A stretch of 64,000 bases of DNA from Halonotius sp046719765 (GTDB lineage: Archaea; Halobacteriota; Halobacteria; Halobacteriales; Haloferacaceae), in assembly GCF_046719765.1 (NCBI RefSeq), contig NZ_JABEBY010000006.1, positions 62,001 through 126,000 on the forward strand. Direction: 5' to 3'. The position numbers and the translations under genes were made by a program. Of this stretch, positions 44,601-53,425 are shown piece by piece. Under the pieces are notes generated by a model, which searched no databases, was not told the origin of the DNA, and was given only the letters and a program-made list of their open reading frames with translations. Within the stretch, counting starts at the first letter, position 1. Each line of letters starts with the position of its first letter.

Positions 44601-45881
44601 ACCACCTCGATGATCGGCAACACCACCGGCGGCTGTGAGCCGATCTACAACGTCGCCTACTACAAGAACGTCTCCGACGACGTCCAGGGCGACGAGATGC
44701 TGGTCGAATTTGACGACTACTTCCTTCGCGTCCTGGAGGAAAACGACATCGACGTCGACGCCGTCAAACAGGAAGCCCAAGAGCAGATGGCCGAAAACGA
44801 GTTCGACGGCGTCGAAGGGCTCGACACCGTCCCGAAAGCCATCGGTGAACTGTTCGTCGTTACTTCCGACCTCTCCGGGAAGGAACACGCCGGCGTCCAG
44901 TGTGCCTGTCAGGCCGGCGTCGACTCCGCGATCTCGAAGACCTGTAACTTCCCGAACTCGGCGACCGCCGAGGACATGGACGAGGTCTACCGCTACATCT
45001 ACGAGAACGGCGGGAAAGGCGTCACCGTCTACCGCGACGGTACCCGCTCGAAGCAGGTGCTCACCACCCGCGCGAAGAACACCGAGTTCGCCGACGACGG
45101 CGAGGCTGCCGAGCAGATCACCACCCAGATCGAGGAGGTCTTCGGCGGCATCGAGGACTTCCTCGACAACGACGAGGTGCGTGCCGAACTCGGCGAAGAA
45201 CTCGACGAGCTGTTCACCCAACCCGAGACGACCGAGGAAGGCCTCGGCAAGAAACGTCCGCGGCCGGACGTGCTCTACGGCGTCACCCAGCGCGTCGACA
45301 CCGGTTACGGGAAGGTCTACGTCAACATCAACGAGGACGAACAGGGCCGACCGTTCGAGCTGTTCGCCAACATCGGCAACTCCGGCGGCTTCACGGCCTC
45401 CTTCACCGAGGCCCTCGCCAAGACGATCTCGACCGCCCTGCGCTCGGGCGTCGATCCCGAGGAGATCGCCAACGAACTGAACGGGATTCGATCCCCGAAA
45501 GTCGCCTGGGACAAAGGCGAGCAGATCAACTCTATCCCCGATGCCATCGGCACCGCGCTGCGCCGCTACCTTGACGGCGACATCGAGGAGCCGTACCCGA
45601 AACAGCAGAACCTCTCGGAGCTCAACGAGGAAGAGACTGAAGAACGACAGCCGACTGCGCCTGAAACCGACGGCGGCGCGGCCGTCTCAGCGGGTGCGAG
45701 CAGCGGCGCGACGACGGATTCGATGACCGAGCCGCCGGCCGACGAGGCGGCCACCGACGACGCGACCGACGAGCTACTCGCGGCCGGCGAATCGCCGGAG
45801 TGCCCTGAGTGTGGCAGCATGTCGCTGTACTTCTCGGAAGGCTGCAAGACCTGCGAGTCCTGCGGCTGGTCGGAGTGTTAG
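41601..45881 (+). CDS. nrdJ: Class II (adenosylcobalamin-dependent) ribonucleotide reductase containing an intein
   Basis: The precursor is 1426 aa, of which 372 are an intein, leaving a 1054-aa reductase. The N-half has RTTGDTLEDRLTSNAYNNIL, SFMPNSPTLMNAG, LQQLSACFV (first redox Cys) and FQSGGGMGYAFWKLRP. The radical-site motif N-P-C-G-E is interrupted by the intein between Pro and Cys. After it come LGIMGLAQLYIQIG and TTTIAPTGTTSMIGNTTGG. The C-terminal cysteine cluster ECPECGSMSLYFSEGCKTC continues to CGWSEC. The enzyme makes deoxyribonucleotides using vitamin B12. ATG 41601 is chosen, with GGGGG shortly before it; upstream in-frame codons from 41454 look non-coding. B12-type is inferred from similarity and the absence of a small subunit gene nearby. 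Confidence 0.95.
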   Translation: MSRAELSADELELPIKRTTGDTLEDRLTSNAYNNILPARYLRKDADGNVDESQEELFERVAQNVALAEAVFEADKQDTEITVTPDQIKPDHPRRDELAAEVFGTGTTADDDAETTLSVYNVNKFSYKTIVPELPDDIQSHVESVADEFEELMTQLSFMPNSPTLMNAGDELQQLSACFVDSPGDDITDIHQTAKEAAEVFQSGGGMGYAFWKLRPYGDSVGSTGGIASGPITFMRTYDQMCETIAQGGARRGAQMGVMRVSHPDVIQFIHAKNKDVSLAHSLRLNDPDDFTHNSFADALEEARELIDEEGRVPEHLRNAVEGHLSNFNISVGVTDDFMEALFNGEEFTFTNPRTEEPHIATPETKELYELHGLGEHVEVGEELSVPAEELWEHMVNGAYENGEPGVIYLERVNKQHSFDVEEHPDHEILATNPCVTGETLISTDSGLIPAEELYEQGTATDVVVDGRLSDASVKEASSVYKTGEKDVYELTTEEGYELRLTADHRVMTADGWVEAQYLSAGDAVHIQNRKGSFGQHGSAAEGRVFGWLVGDGHLKTGEERAVLNFYDEDAEISASLAEDVNEVVREPLGNGDYGISANEVSRDADYRGAQAIEQRIRSTRLYELAKSVGLTDTKHQVPDSVMRGSEEMARSFLRALFTADGGVQGNLEKGVSVRLSSTDIGLLKETQQLLTNFGIFSKIYEERHEAGSQEMPDGNGGTAEYERQADHDLVISKDNLLRFREEIGFLLDSKNEALDELLAGYDRGPYSETFEATVKSVSHDGHEAVYDLTEPDTESFVANGIVVHNCGEQPLEEYEACNLGHINLSTLADKDAPDWRVWYDNNGDAYDTLDAAAEAFIQEAIDMDAFNRRIESGTRFLENVVTMSDFPVDEIEQKVREMRKIGLGIMGLAQLYIQIGVRYGSDEANAIAEQLMTHINHESKWASHELAAERGPFADYEDSKYANPTEYREWFEHHTGEDADEWADGFPIRNHNTTTIAPTGTTSMIGNTTGGCEPIYNVAYYKNVSDDVQGDEMLVEFDDYFLRVLEENDIDVDAVKQEAQEQMAENEFDGVEGLDTVPKAIGELFVVTSDLSGKEHAGVQCACQAGVDSAISKTCNFPNSATAEDMDEVYRYIYENGGKGVTVYRDGTRSKQVLTTRAKNTEFADDGEAAEQITTQIEEVFGGIEDFLDNDEVRAELGEELDELFTQPETTEEGLGKKRPRPDVLYGVTQRVDTGYGKVYVNINEDEQGRPFELFANIGNSGGFTASFTEALAKTISTALRSGVDPEEIANELNGIRSPKVAWDKGEQINSIPDAIGTALRRYLDGDIEEPYPKQQNLSELNEEETEERQPTAPETDGGAAVSAGASSGATTDSMTEPPADEAATDDATDELLAAGESPECPECGSMSLYFSEGCKTCESCGWSEC
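42900..44015 (+). mobile_element. Intein with LAGLIDADG homing endonuclease in nrdJ
   Basis: The in-frame insert is 372 residues. It starts with Cys1 in block A (CVTGETLISTDSGLIPAEEL); block B follows with LTADHRVMTADGWVEAQYL. The endonuclease motifs are FGWLVGDGHLKTG (block C) and FLRALFTADGGVQG (block E). Block F has DGHEAVYDLTEPDTESF and block G is VANGIVVHN followed by extein Cys+1. All splicing residues (Cys1, TxxH, penultimate His, Asn, Cys+1) are present, so it should splice. Both LAGLIDADG helices keep an acidic Asp, so the endonuclease may be active. Base composition matches the host gene, suggesting long residence or exchange among haloarchaea. Confidence 0.95.
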
Positions 45882-46268
45882 CCTAACGGCACGGGTTCGG
45901 TTCGACCCGTCTTACAACCGCACTTTTTCACCTCGTGGCACCCCGCCGATATCGCGTCTCCTAGTAGTCGGTTACAATGTCGGGGTAGCTCCGCCCTGCT
46001 AACTTATTTTGCTGCAAGCCGATGTAGTAGTAATGATAGGTAGCAGCTTTCGCCGAACCCCTGCGACTGGCGGCACATCACCGCCAGTAGTGGTGCCGGC
46101 CGACGCATCGACGGACGCGCCACCAGCCGATCCTGCCGTCCCCACGTCCACGCCCCGTGTCACCGGACGCGGCTCAGCAGACCGTAGCGAGGGGGTACTC
46201 TCGGGGACCGATGTCGCTGCAGCCCCAGCGATGGCGGTGTCCACCGCGGTTCGGTGGTGGGCTGGCGT
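45882..46268. other. 387-bp region before the Bat-type gene: T-run terminator, promoter and a doubtful small frame
   Basis: After nrdJ a CTTTTTC run (about 45926-45931) may end its transcript. A CTTATTTTG box near 46001 is the most likely promoter of the regulator, implying a leader over 200 bases. A frame from 46033 (ATG) to 46272 stays open and its TGA overlaps the regulator ATG at 46269, but its Pro/Thr/Ala-rich product has no recognisable domain. I do not call it a gene. Confidence 0.45.
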
Positions 46269-49200
46269 ATGATCTCCGCGGACGGCTCACAGGAGGCAAC
46301 AATCGGCGTTGTCTGCAGTGGTTCTCAGGCGGATCCAGCAGCGACTGAGCTGTTTGCGGCGTATGACCTGATCGATTGTGACGACACCGTGCCGGCTACT
46401 GTGGATCTGTGTCTCGTTGATGCGGCGACGCTCCGGACACAGCCAGCGCTCGTCACCGACTGGCGAGCACAGCAATCGCCGGTTTTTGCTCCCGTTGTGT
46501 TGCTCGCCGATGCCTCGTCGCAGCGAGACCAGGGCGTCGACATTGAGTTCTCCGTTCGATACGATAGCGTCATTGAACCATCGACGACGACGGCGGCACT
46601 CACCCGCCGGATTGATAACCTCCTCCAGCGGCGGGCGATTTCTCAGGAGCTCGCCGACACGAAACAGCTCACCGCGTCGATCTTCGAGTCAAGCCCGCTG
46701 GCGAAGCTCATCGTGGGGGCTGATGGGACGATTGAACGGGCGAACGCGCGTGCCGGCGAGTTGTTTGCGACGCCACACACGGAACTCGTTGGGGGGTCGT
46801 ACAGCGCGGATGGCTGGATCACACTCGACGACGGGACAAAACGGATCGTTGAAAACGGATTTCCGGTAGCCGACGTGATCGACACAGCCGAACCGATCTC
46901 CGAGCATGAATGTACGATCACACGGCCGCATGCTGACGATGTCTTGGTGTCAGTGAACGCCGTGCCGATCCATACTGACGACGCTGCGGTCGGCCGAGTC
47001 CTACTGACACTTACCGATATCACGGCCCGCCGCGAGCATGCCAATGAACGTGACCGACAGGTCGATCTTTTCACAAAAGCCCAGGATATCGCCAACGTCG
47101 GCGCTTGGGAGTATGACCTGCGGACGGACGACTTCTATTGGACTGACGAGGTGTACCAGATATACGGGCTCTCGACGGATACCGAAATCACCAGCGAGCG
47201 CGGTATCGCGGCCTATCACCCAGCTGATCGCCCCGCAATCAAAGACGCCTTTGAGCGGGCGGTTGACGCCGGCGACGCCTACGATCTCGAACTGCGGCTG
47301 ATTGACGACACCGACACGGTTCGCTGGGTGCGGACGCGCGGCGAACCACAGTTCGACGACGATGGCGACGTGATTCGCGTTCGCGGCACGATTCAGGATA
47401 TTACCGAGCGAAAAGCCCGGGAGGGCGAACTCCAACAGATGCGCAACGCCGTTGACGCGGCTCCAATCGGCATCGTGGTCAGTGACCCAACACAGGAAGA
47501 CAACCCACTCGTCTATGTGAACGATGGATTCGTCGAGCAGACGGGCTATACGCGTCAGGAGACGCTCGGTCGAAACTGTCGATTCTTACAGGGCGAGGAG
47601 ACTGACGAGGAAACGGTTGCAGAACTCCGAGCGGCGATTGATGCCGCGGAGCCGGCGTCAGTAACGATCCGCAACTATCGCGCCGACGGCTCGGCGTTCT
47701 GGAACCACCTTGAGATCGCCCCTGTCACCGACGAATCGGGAACCCTGGTCAACTACATCGGTTTCCAGCAGGATGTCACCGAACGAAAAGAACGACAGGA
47801 AGCACTCAAACAAACACGGCAACGGCTTGGATTGGTACTTTCGGAGACAGATACCGGTGTGTGGACATTTCACCCCGCGTCGGATACGATCACCCCGATT
47901 GAGTTTCCGGAGGGACTCGGGCTTGCCGAGGACGCGAGCGGTGTCGACGCCTATCTGGAACAGATTCACCCAGCAGATCGGGACACTGTCAAAGCGCACA
48001 TCCGATCGGCGATCGATTCACACGAGAGCTTTGACGTTGAGTTTCGGCTTGATACCGACGAGTACGAACGGTGGCTGCGCTCACACGGCACCGTCATCAC
48101 CGACCCCGATGGCACCGACCGGGTTGTCGGGATTACGACGGAGATCACCGAACGTGTCCATCGGACGACCGCACTTGAGAAACGGGAGCGGTTGCTTCGT
48201 GAACTCCACACCGCGACTCGTCAGTACTACCCGCTTGAGTCGAAGCAGGCACTCGCCGAATTCGTCATTGAGTTTCTGGAAACCGCGTTAGATCTCACCT
48301 ACGCGAGTATGAAGCTGTTTGACGACGACACCGGTGTGCTTCGATCGGTTTGTGACTCAGCCGCCTTTGGGGAGCTTCCAGACTCGCTTGCGACCGTTGC
48401 GCCGGGCGACAATCCTGTGTGGGAGGCATACCGGAGCGGAGAATCACACCGTATCAACACACCACGGTTTGATAGCGTAGCCGAGGGACTACCCGTCAGT
48501 TTCAGTCAACTCGTTGCTGTTCCCGTCGGCGATTTCGGTGTTGTCGCCGTCTACCTTCCTGCGGAGGCGGAACTCACCAACGTCGATATCGATATCGTTG
48601 AGGTCGTTGCGACAAACGCCGAAGCCGTGCTTCGTGGGTTCGAAAGTGCCGAAAGTCAGGCCCAACTCGCTGACCAACTTTCGACCCAACGGGCACACGT
48701 CGATACGTTACAGGCTGTCGTTGACACAACCCAGGCGATACAAGATCGCGTTTCACAGGCTGACAGCCGGTCTGAACTCGATGCTGCCGTCTGTGAGGAG
48801 CTCGCGACACCAGCCCCAGTTGATTTTGTGTGGATCGGCCGGCCACGCGCGACCGAGACCACACTGACAGTAACAGCGTCAGCCGGTGACGGAGAGCAGT
48901 ATCTTGATACCGTCCGCTCGGCGCATGCGTGTTCGCTTCCGGCACATATCGCGGCAACGGAACGTGACCCGTTCAGCAGCAACGCCATCTCCCAGCACGT
49001 CCAGGACACGGACTGGGCAAAAGAAGCACTGTCATATGGGTACCGTGCCGTGTTGAGCGTCCCGCTTGTTCATGACGATGTGCTGTACGGCGTGCTCACC
49101 GCCTACTCCGCAGACGACGATGCGTTCGACGAGATGTATACGAATCTGCTCACCGACGCGTCGTCGCTGCTGGTGAACTACACCCGCGTGCTTGATCAAC

Positions 49201-49895
49201 GGTCGCTTGGATCGAATCACACGCCGACGACGGTGACGTTTGAACTTACTGATGACTCTCATCCGCTGCAACGACTTGCCGCGGCGACAACAAGCGAGAT
49301 TCGGCTCAAAACGATCGTCCGTGCTACCGATGACACGGTGACAGTGATGGCAGCGGTCACCGACGGCGACCGCCAGGCGGTGTGTGAGTATGCGTCGACG
49401 GCAACAGGGATCAACTCGGCCACCCCCTTTGGCACCGATGATTCCCAACAACTTCTGCTTGAACTGCCGAGGCCATTCTTCGCAACAGCAGTCGAACAGT
49501 ACGGCGGGCAACTGCTCACCGCAACCGTGACACCGGCGTCAACCCGGATTCAGCTCCGGATCACGAACGGTGTCCCACGGCGGCCACTCTTCGAGTTCAT
49601 CACCACACAGTTCGAGGACGCCGAGTTGATCGCCCAAGAGGAGCGACCGGCTGCAGCAATGGATGACACGGACACACTCGATGAACTGACCGAGCGACAG
49701 CGGGAGATATTGAACGCAGCCTACTACGGCGGCTACTATGAAACCCCACGAGATATAACGGGTGAGGAGCTCGCAGCAAGCTTCGACATCTCAAGTCCAG
49801 CGGTGTACAACCATCTCCAGGCTGCCCATAAAAAGCTCCTCCGGCAGACGCTTGACGACGAGCCAGCCGCTCAGCCTATGGGGTTAGACAGTTAA
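46269..49895 (+). CDS. Bat-type transcriptional regulator with LOV-like photosensory domain
   Basis: The ~1208-aa protein is a one-component regulator. Order: a degenerate receiver-like N-terminus (to about 105), PAS (130-240) and a second PAS (260-385). Then comes a LOV-like PAS (390-510) with LGRNCRFLQGEETDEE, where Cys ~437 matches the flavin-adduct cysteine of LOV domains, and a further PAS (515-635). Two GAF-type domains follow (640-795 and 825-980), then the bacterio-opsin-activator domain (about 985-1125) and an HTH_10 domain (LTERQREILNAAYYGGYYET to VYNHLQAAHKKLLRQTL). Bat proteins respond to light or oxygen and act on bacteriorhodopsin and carotenoid genes; here carotenoid genes lie 5-9 kb downstream. 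The start may also be GTG at 46254. No bop gene is in the window. Confidence 0.88.
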   Translation: MISADGSQEATIGVVCSGSQADPAATELFAAYDLIDCDDTVPATVDLCLVDAATLRTQPALVTDWRAQQSPVFAPVVLLADASSQRDQGVDIEFSVRYDSVIEPSTTTAALTRRIDNLLQRRAISQELADTKQLTASIFESSPLAKLIVGADGTIERANARAGELFATPHTELVGGSYSADGWITLDDGTKRIVENGFPVADVIDTAEPISEHECTITRPHADDVLVSVNAVPIHTDDAAVGRVLLTLTDITARREHANERDRQVDLFTKAQDIANVGAWEYDLRTDDFYWTDEVYQIYGLSTDTEITSERGIAAYHPADRPAIKDAFERAVDAGDAYDLELRLIDDTDTVRWVRTRGEPQFDDDGDVIRVRGTIQDITERKAREGELQQMRNAVDAAPIGIVVSDPTQEDNPLVYVNDGFVEQTGYTRQETLGRNCRFLQGEETDEETVAELRAAIDAAEPASVTIRNYRADGSAFWNHLEIAPVTDESGTLVNYIGFQQDVTERKERQEALKQTRQRLGLVLSETDTGVWTFHPASDTITPIEFPEGLGLAEDASGVDAYLEQIHPADRDTVKAHIRSAIDSHESFDVEFRLDTDEYERWLRSHGTVITDPDGTDRVVGITTEITERVHRTTALEKRERLLRELHTATRQYYPLESKQALAEFVIEFLETALDLTYASMKLFDDDTGVLRSVCDSAAFGELPDSLATVAPGDNPVWEAYRSGESHRINTPRFDSVAEGLPVSFSQLVAVPVGDFGVVAVYLPAEAELTNVDIDIVEVVATNAEAVLRGFESAESQAQLADQLSTQRAHVDTLQAVVDTTQAIQDRVSQADSRSELDAAVCEELATPAPVDFVWIGRPRATETTLTVTASAGDGEQYLDTVRSAHACSLPAHIAATERDPFSSNAISQHVQDTDWAKEALSYGYRAVLSVPLVHDDVLYGVLTAYSADDDAFDEMYTNLLTDASSLLVNYTRVLDQRSLGSNHTPTTVTFELTDDSHPLQRLAAATTSEIRLKTIVRATDDTVTVMAAVTDGDRQAVCEYASTATGINSATPFGTDDSQQLLLELPRPFFATAVEQYGGQLLTATVTPASTRIQLRITNGVPRRPLFEFITTQFEDAELIAQEERPAAAMDDTDTLDELTERQREILNAAYYGGYYETPRDITGEELAASFDISSPAVYNHLQAAHKKLLRQTLDDEPAAQPMGLDS

Positions 49896-49966
49896 CAATC
49901 GCACACAGCGAGAGGTTAACCGATTAGCTAGCAGCTTGAACCCATGTCTCACCGTTTGTCTGTGCT

Positions 49967-52429
49967 ATGGGTCTGACACACTTCCTTCGGCTTGATCGGT
50001 TGAATCTCCGTGCCAAGTTGATCGCGACATTTGTCGTCGTCGCACTCCTTGTCGGTGTGACAGGAGCGGTTGGCTACCAGGGCGCGTCAGCTCTTGATCA
50101 CGAGGCACATCTCATCGCACAGAACGGCGAAAACATGGATCATGCCGCCGAGATGCTCGTTGGCATCGAAAAGCAACAGGTCGCTGTTCAGGCAACTGAG
50201 CTCGGTGAGCCCGGCGCGCAGGCCGAGTTCGAGGCGGGAGACACGCTGTTCTCTGAACACGCGGCCGCGATGGATACATCGGCCGCGATGGGCACTTCCG
50301 GTGAGTTGGAGACCCAACTCGCCGAGATCCAGACAACACACGACGAGTACAACGCGCTTGCAGCCACATACTTCGAGGCGAAAGCAAACGGCAACGAGGA
50401 GCGTGCCGCCGAGACGCTGGCGGAGATGGGCACACTCCGCACTGAACTAGAGGAGCAGGCACACACGCTTGAATCGCTGTCGGGTGACGCGATGACCGCT
50501 CAGGTTGCGGCCGCCGACAGCACGACACAAACCGTCCACATGGAGATCATCGGGCTGACGCTTGTGGCGTTTCTGCTTGCGATCGGGCTCGGCGTCATCC
50601 TGAGTCGACACATGACACCGCCGATCAAACGGCTCGCTGCGTCTGCCACCGACATCAGCGACGGGAAGTTGGATACGGAGCTACCGACGCATTCGATGGA
50701 CGACGAGATCGGGAAGATGGTGGATGCATTCGGCGACATGCAGCGAAACTTAGAGAATATGTTCGGCGAGCTACACGACGTGAGCCAGAACCTCAAGACG
50801 GGCGATCTCGATCAGGAGATCAGCACCGACTACCCGGGCACCTACGGCGACATCATGACCGGTGTCGACGAGGGCACTGACCAGTTGACAACCAGTTTCG
50901 CGGATATCGAAGACGCCAGTGAGGCACTCCGAACCGGGCAGCTTGAGCAATCGATCAACACGGATCGCCCGGGACAGTACGGGGCTGTCCTGACGGATTT
51001 CAAACGCGGTAGCGACCAACTCGCCGACAGCTTTGGCCAGATCTCGACGGCCAGCCAGCAGCTCAAACGCGGCAACCTCGATCAGTCGATCGATGACGAC
51101 TACCCTGGCGAGTACGGGACTGTGCTGACGAATCTCGATGACGGGATCGCCCAATTACGTTCAAGTATCCGGGAGGTACAGACCGTGGCCGACGATGTTG
51201 CCGTCGCTGCAGAAGAGGTGTCGGCCAGCACCGAGGAGATCCAAACCGCAAGCACCGATGTCGCGGAGTCGGTCGAAGAGATCTCACGCGGTGCTGACGA
51301 TCAAAGCGAGGATCTCGCCACCGTCTCAAATGAGATGAACGATATGTCCGCGACCGTCGAGGAGATCGCCTCCTCGGCCGAAGAGGTCGCTGCAACCGCT
51401 CATACGGCGGTTGAACGGAGCGAAACCGGCAGCGACAACGCCGGGGCCGCGAAAACCGAGATCGCCGCGATCGAATCGCAGGCCCAAGCCGCCTCCTCGC
51501 AGGTTCGGTCACTTGACGACGAGATGGAGGCAATCGGCGACATCGTCGATATGATCTCGGATATCGCCGAACAGACCAACATCCTCGCACTGAACGCCTC
51601 GATCGAAGCCGCGAAAGCCGATGGTGCTGGCGACGGCTTCGCGGTCGTAGCCAGAGAGGTCAAAACGCTCGCCGAGGAGGCTGGCGAGGCCACCGCGGAT
51701 ATCGAAGCCCGGATCGAAGAGATCCAGTCGATGACCGGCGAGACCGTCGACGATATCGAGTCGATGAACGAACGGGTGCAGTCAGGGGCCGACACGATCG
51801 AGAGCGCGATCGAGATGTTCGATGAGATCGCCGATGCCGTCGACGAAGCCGAACGCGGTATCGACGAGATCAGCCGGGCGACAGACGACCAGGCCGCCTC
51901 AACCGAGGAGGTCGTCTCCATGGTTGAGGAGGTCTCTGCCGTCAGCCAACAGACCGCGGCTGAGGCGACCGATGTCTCCGCGGCAACGGAGGAAACGGCT
52001 TCCTCACTGTCGGAGGCGGCGACAAACGTCCAACAGCTCTCCCAACTCGCCGACAATCTGCACGACAACGTCGCGGACTTCAACGTCGGCGGTCAGGCGG
52101 CAGCGACCAGCGACACCACAGCCGCGACCGACACACAACCAGCGGCGCAGAAGCCACAGCCAGCCGAGTCAGCGTCGACACCACCGTCAACCAGTCCCTC
52201 GGCAGATCACGCGCCACCAACCGATACCTCCACACGCTCAGCGGCGGCCGAGACCGCCACCAACGCGGACACAGGCGGCACAACACAACTGACAGCACAG
52301 GACTCGGAGCCAGCCGAACCGGAGGCCAACGGGCATGTTGCATGGGCGGATGTCAGTGATTCGTCTTCTGATGAATTCGCTCACAGCAACGGCTCAGGGG
52401 ACGACGAGTCTGACATCGAGGAGCTGTAG
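49967..52429 (+). CDS. Methyl-accepting transducer with tandem HAMP-like repeats
   Basis: The 820-aa membrane receptor has TM1 (about residues 18-40), an extracellular four-helix-bundle-like sensor (about 45-185) and TM2 (about 188-210). HAMP follows (about 212-265), then three exact 45-residue repeats with cores TGDLDQEISTDYPGTYG, TGQLEQSINTDRPGQYG and RGNLDQSIDDDYPGEYG (about 280-415). The MCP signalling domain (about 415-700) has the hairpin tip ISDIAEQTNILALNASIEAA. A disordered acidic Ser/Thr/Pro tail of about 120 residues ends in SDIEEL. It should relay a signal to CheA/CheW, which are not in the window. The next gene, cheD, overlaps by one base. Confidence 0.92.
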   Translation: MGLTHFLRLDRLNLRAKLIATFVVVALLVGVTGAVGYQGASALDHEAHLIAQNGENMDHAAEMLVGIEKQQVAVQATELGEPGAQAEFEAGDTLFSEHAAAMDTSAAMGTSGELETQLAEIQTTHDEYNALAATYFEAKANGNEERAAETLAEMGTLRTELEEQAHTLESLSGDAMTAQVAAADSTTQTVHMEIIGLTLVAFLLAIGLGVILSRHMTPPIKRLAASATDISDGKLDTELPTHSMDDEIGKMVDAFGDMQRNLENMFGELHDVSQNLKTGDLDQEISTDYPGTYGDIMTGVDEGTDQLTTSFADIEDASEALRTGQLEQSINTDRPGQYGAVLTDFKRGSDQLADSFGQISTASQQLKRGNLDQSIDDDYPGEYGTVLTNLDDGIAQLRSSIREVQTVADDVAVAAEEVSASTEEIQTASTDVAESVEEISRGADDQSEDLATVSNEMNDMSATVEEIASSAEEVAATAHTAVERSETGSDNAGAAKTEIAAIESQAQAASSQVRSLDDEMEAIGDIVDMISDIAEQTNILALNASIEAAKADGAGDGFAVVAREVKTLAEEAGEATADIEARIEEIQSMTGETVDDIESMNERVQSGADTIESAIEMFDEIADAVDEAERGIDEISRATDDQAASTEEVVSMVEEVSAVSQQTAAEATDVSAATEETASSLSEAATNVQQLSQLADNLHDNVADFNVGGQAAATSDTTAATDTQPAAQKPQPAESASTPPSTSPSADHAPPTDTSTRSAAAETATNADTGGTTQLTAQDSEPAEPEANGHVAWADVSDSSSDEFAHSNGSGDDESDIEEL

Positions 52430-52962
52430 TGCCGGTTGCGATGCACCAGACAAATGAGGCACCCGACGCTGCCACACCCAGCCGACCATCTCGCCGGCAT
52501 GTCCGCATCGGCGAGTACGCGGTCACCGAGACGGGCTGTGAGCTGGCCACCTATGGGCTGGGGTCGTGTCTGGGTGTTGCACTCTCCGACACGCAGGCCG
52601 GCGTCGCCGGCTTAGCACATATCAAACGCCCGCGTGCAACGGAGCAGCAGGCCACACTCGATGCTGTGTTTGCGGATACCGGGATCGAGCTGCTGTACAG
52701 GGAGCTGCAATCCGCCGGTGCGACACGTCGTTACACGGTGGCGACACTCGCTGGCGGCGTCGACATGCGAAACAACTCGGCCGCTGTCGGGCGGGGGATC
52801 GGTGACCGAAATATCGAACAGGCAGTCGCAACGCTTCGCACTCTCGATATCACGGTTGCAGCCACGGATGTCGGTGGAGAGGTCGTTCGCTCGGTGTACC
52901 TCGATGGTGCTACCGGAGCGGTGACTATCGAAACGACGTGCGGTGACCGATATCGTCTCTGA
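52429..52962 (+). CDS. cheD: Chemoreceptor glutamine deamidase CheD
   Basis: The 177-aa protein deamidates glutamines of transducers. The catalytic triad is visible: Thr and Cys in ATYGLGSCLGVALSD (Cys about residue 47) and His in AGVAGLAHIKRPRA. The C-terminal part, ATLAGGVDMRNNSAAVGRGI, matches the family. The GTG start at 52429 shares one base with the transducer stop (TAGTG); an ATG at 52441 is the alternative. Direct coupling with a single transducer gene, apart from other che genes, suggests that CheD modifies this receptor. Confidence 0.9.
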   Translation: MPVAMHQTNEAPDAATPSRPSRRHVRIGEYAVTETGCELATYGLGSCLGVALSDTQAGVAGLAHIKRPRATEQQATLDAVFADTGIELLYRELQSAGATRRYTVATLAGGVDMRNNSAAVGRGIGDRNIEQAVATLRTLDITVAATDVGGEVVRSVYLDGATGAVTIETTCGDRYRL

Positions 52963-53084
52963 GGCACTTCTCACCGGTTCCTCTACCACTTTTTACAGTG
53001 ATTTGGTCACTCTGTGTGTCGTGTACGAGCAACTGCCTCGCAGACAGCCGACCGAGCTCACGCGGCACCGCCGACATATCGAGG

Positions 53085-53366
53085 TTACCCGAAGAGGCTC
53101 CCTCGTGGCCCAGTATCCTGCTGGTTGAGTGCGCCCGCATGCGGGAGTTGTGTTGCACAGCCACCACAGTAGCGGTAGTCGGCATCGTTGGCGGTACCGC
53201 ACTCGGGGCAGTCGATGACGCCGTTCTCGACTGTCGCCGCGTCGGCGTCGGTGGTGGCAGCGGCCTGCTGGCGGCGGTAGGTGCCGTAAAGCACCACGAG
53301 GTGGGCCGCGACGCCGGCGAGCAGCACGCCGAGATACCACTGGCTGTCGAGCATGGTTGCCTCCAT
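53085..53366 (-). CDS. Small membrane protein with C-terminal zinc ribbon
   Basis: The 93-aa product has one N-terminal membrane segment (about residues 11-27, YLGVLLAGVAAHLVVLYG), a basic YRRQQ stop-transfer, a linker, and a zinc ribbon with two CxxC pairs (CPECGTANDADYRYCGGC, about 53-70). The zinc ribbon should face the cytoplasm. The ATG at 53354 (MLDSQWYLG) is an equally good start. Such proteins are common in haloarchaea without assigned function. Confidence 0.7.
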   Translation of the reverse strand: MEATMLDSQWYLGVLLAGVAAHLVVLYGTYRRQQAAATTDADAATVENGVIDCPECGTANDADYRYCGGCATQLPHAGALNQQDTGPRGSLFG

Positions 53367-53425
53367 CAGTAACTATGACCGCGACACACAAACGAGTAGC
53401 TGTTTCTTTCAACTGGCGACGCGGC

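Noticed and set aside
46033..46272. Open frame whose stop overlaps the Bat-type regulator start
   Set aside because: The product is Pro/Thr/Ala-rich with no domain, lacks the acidic bias of real genes here, and lies in the presumed leader; the overlap may be chance.
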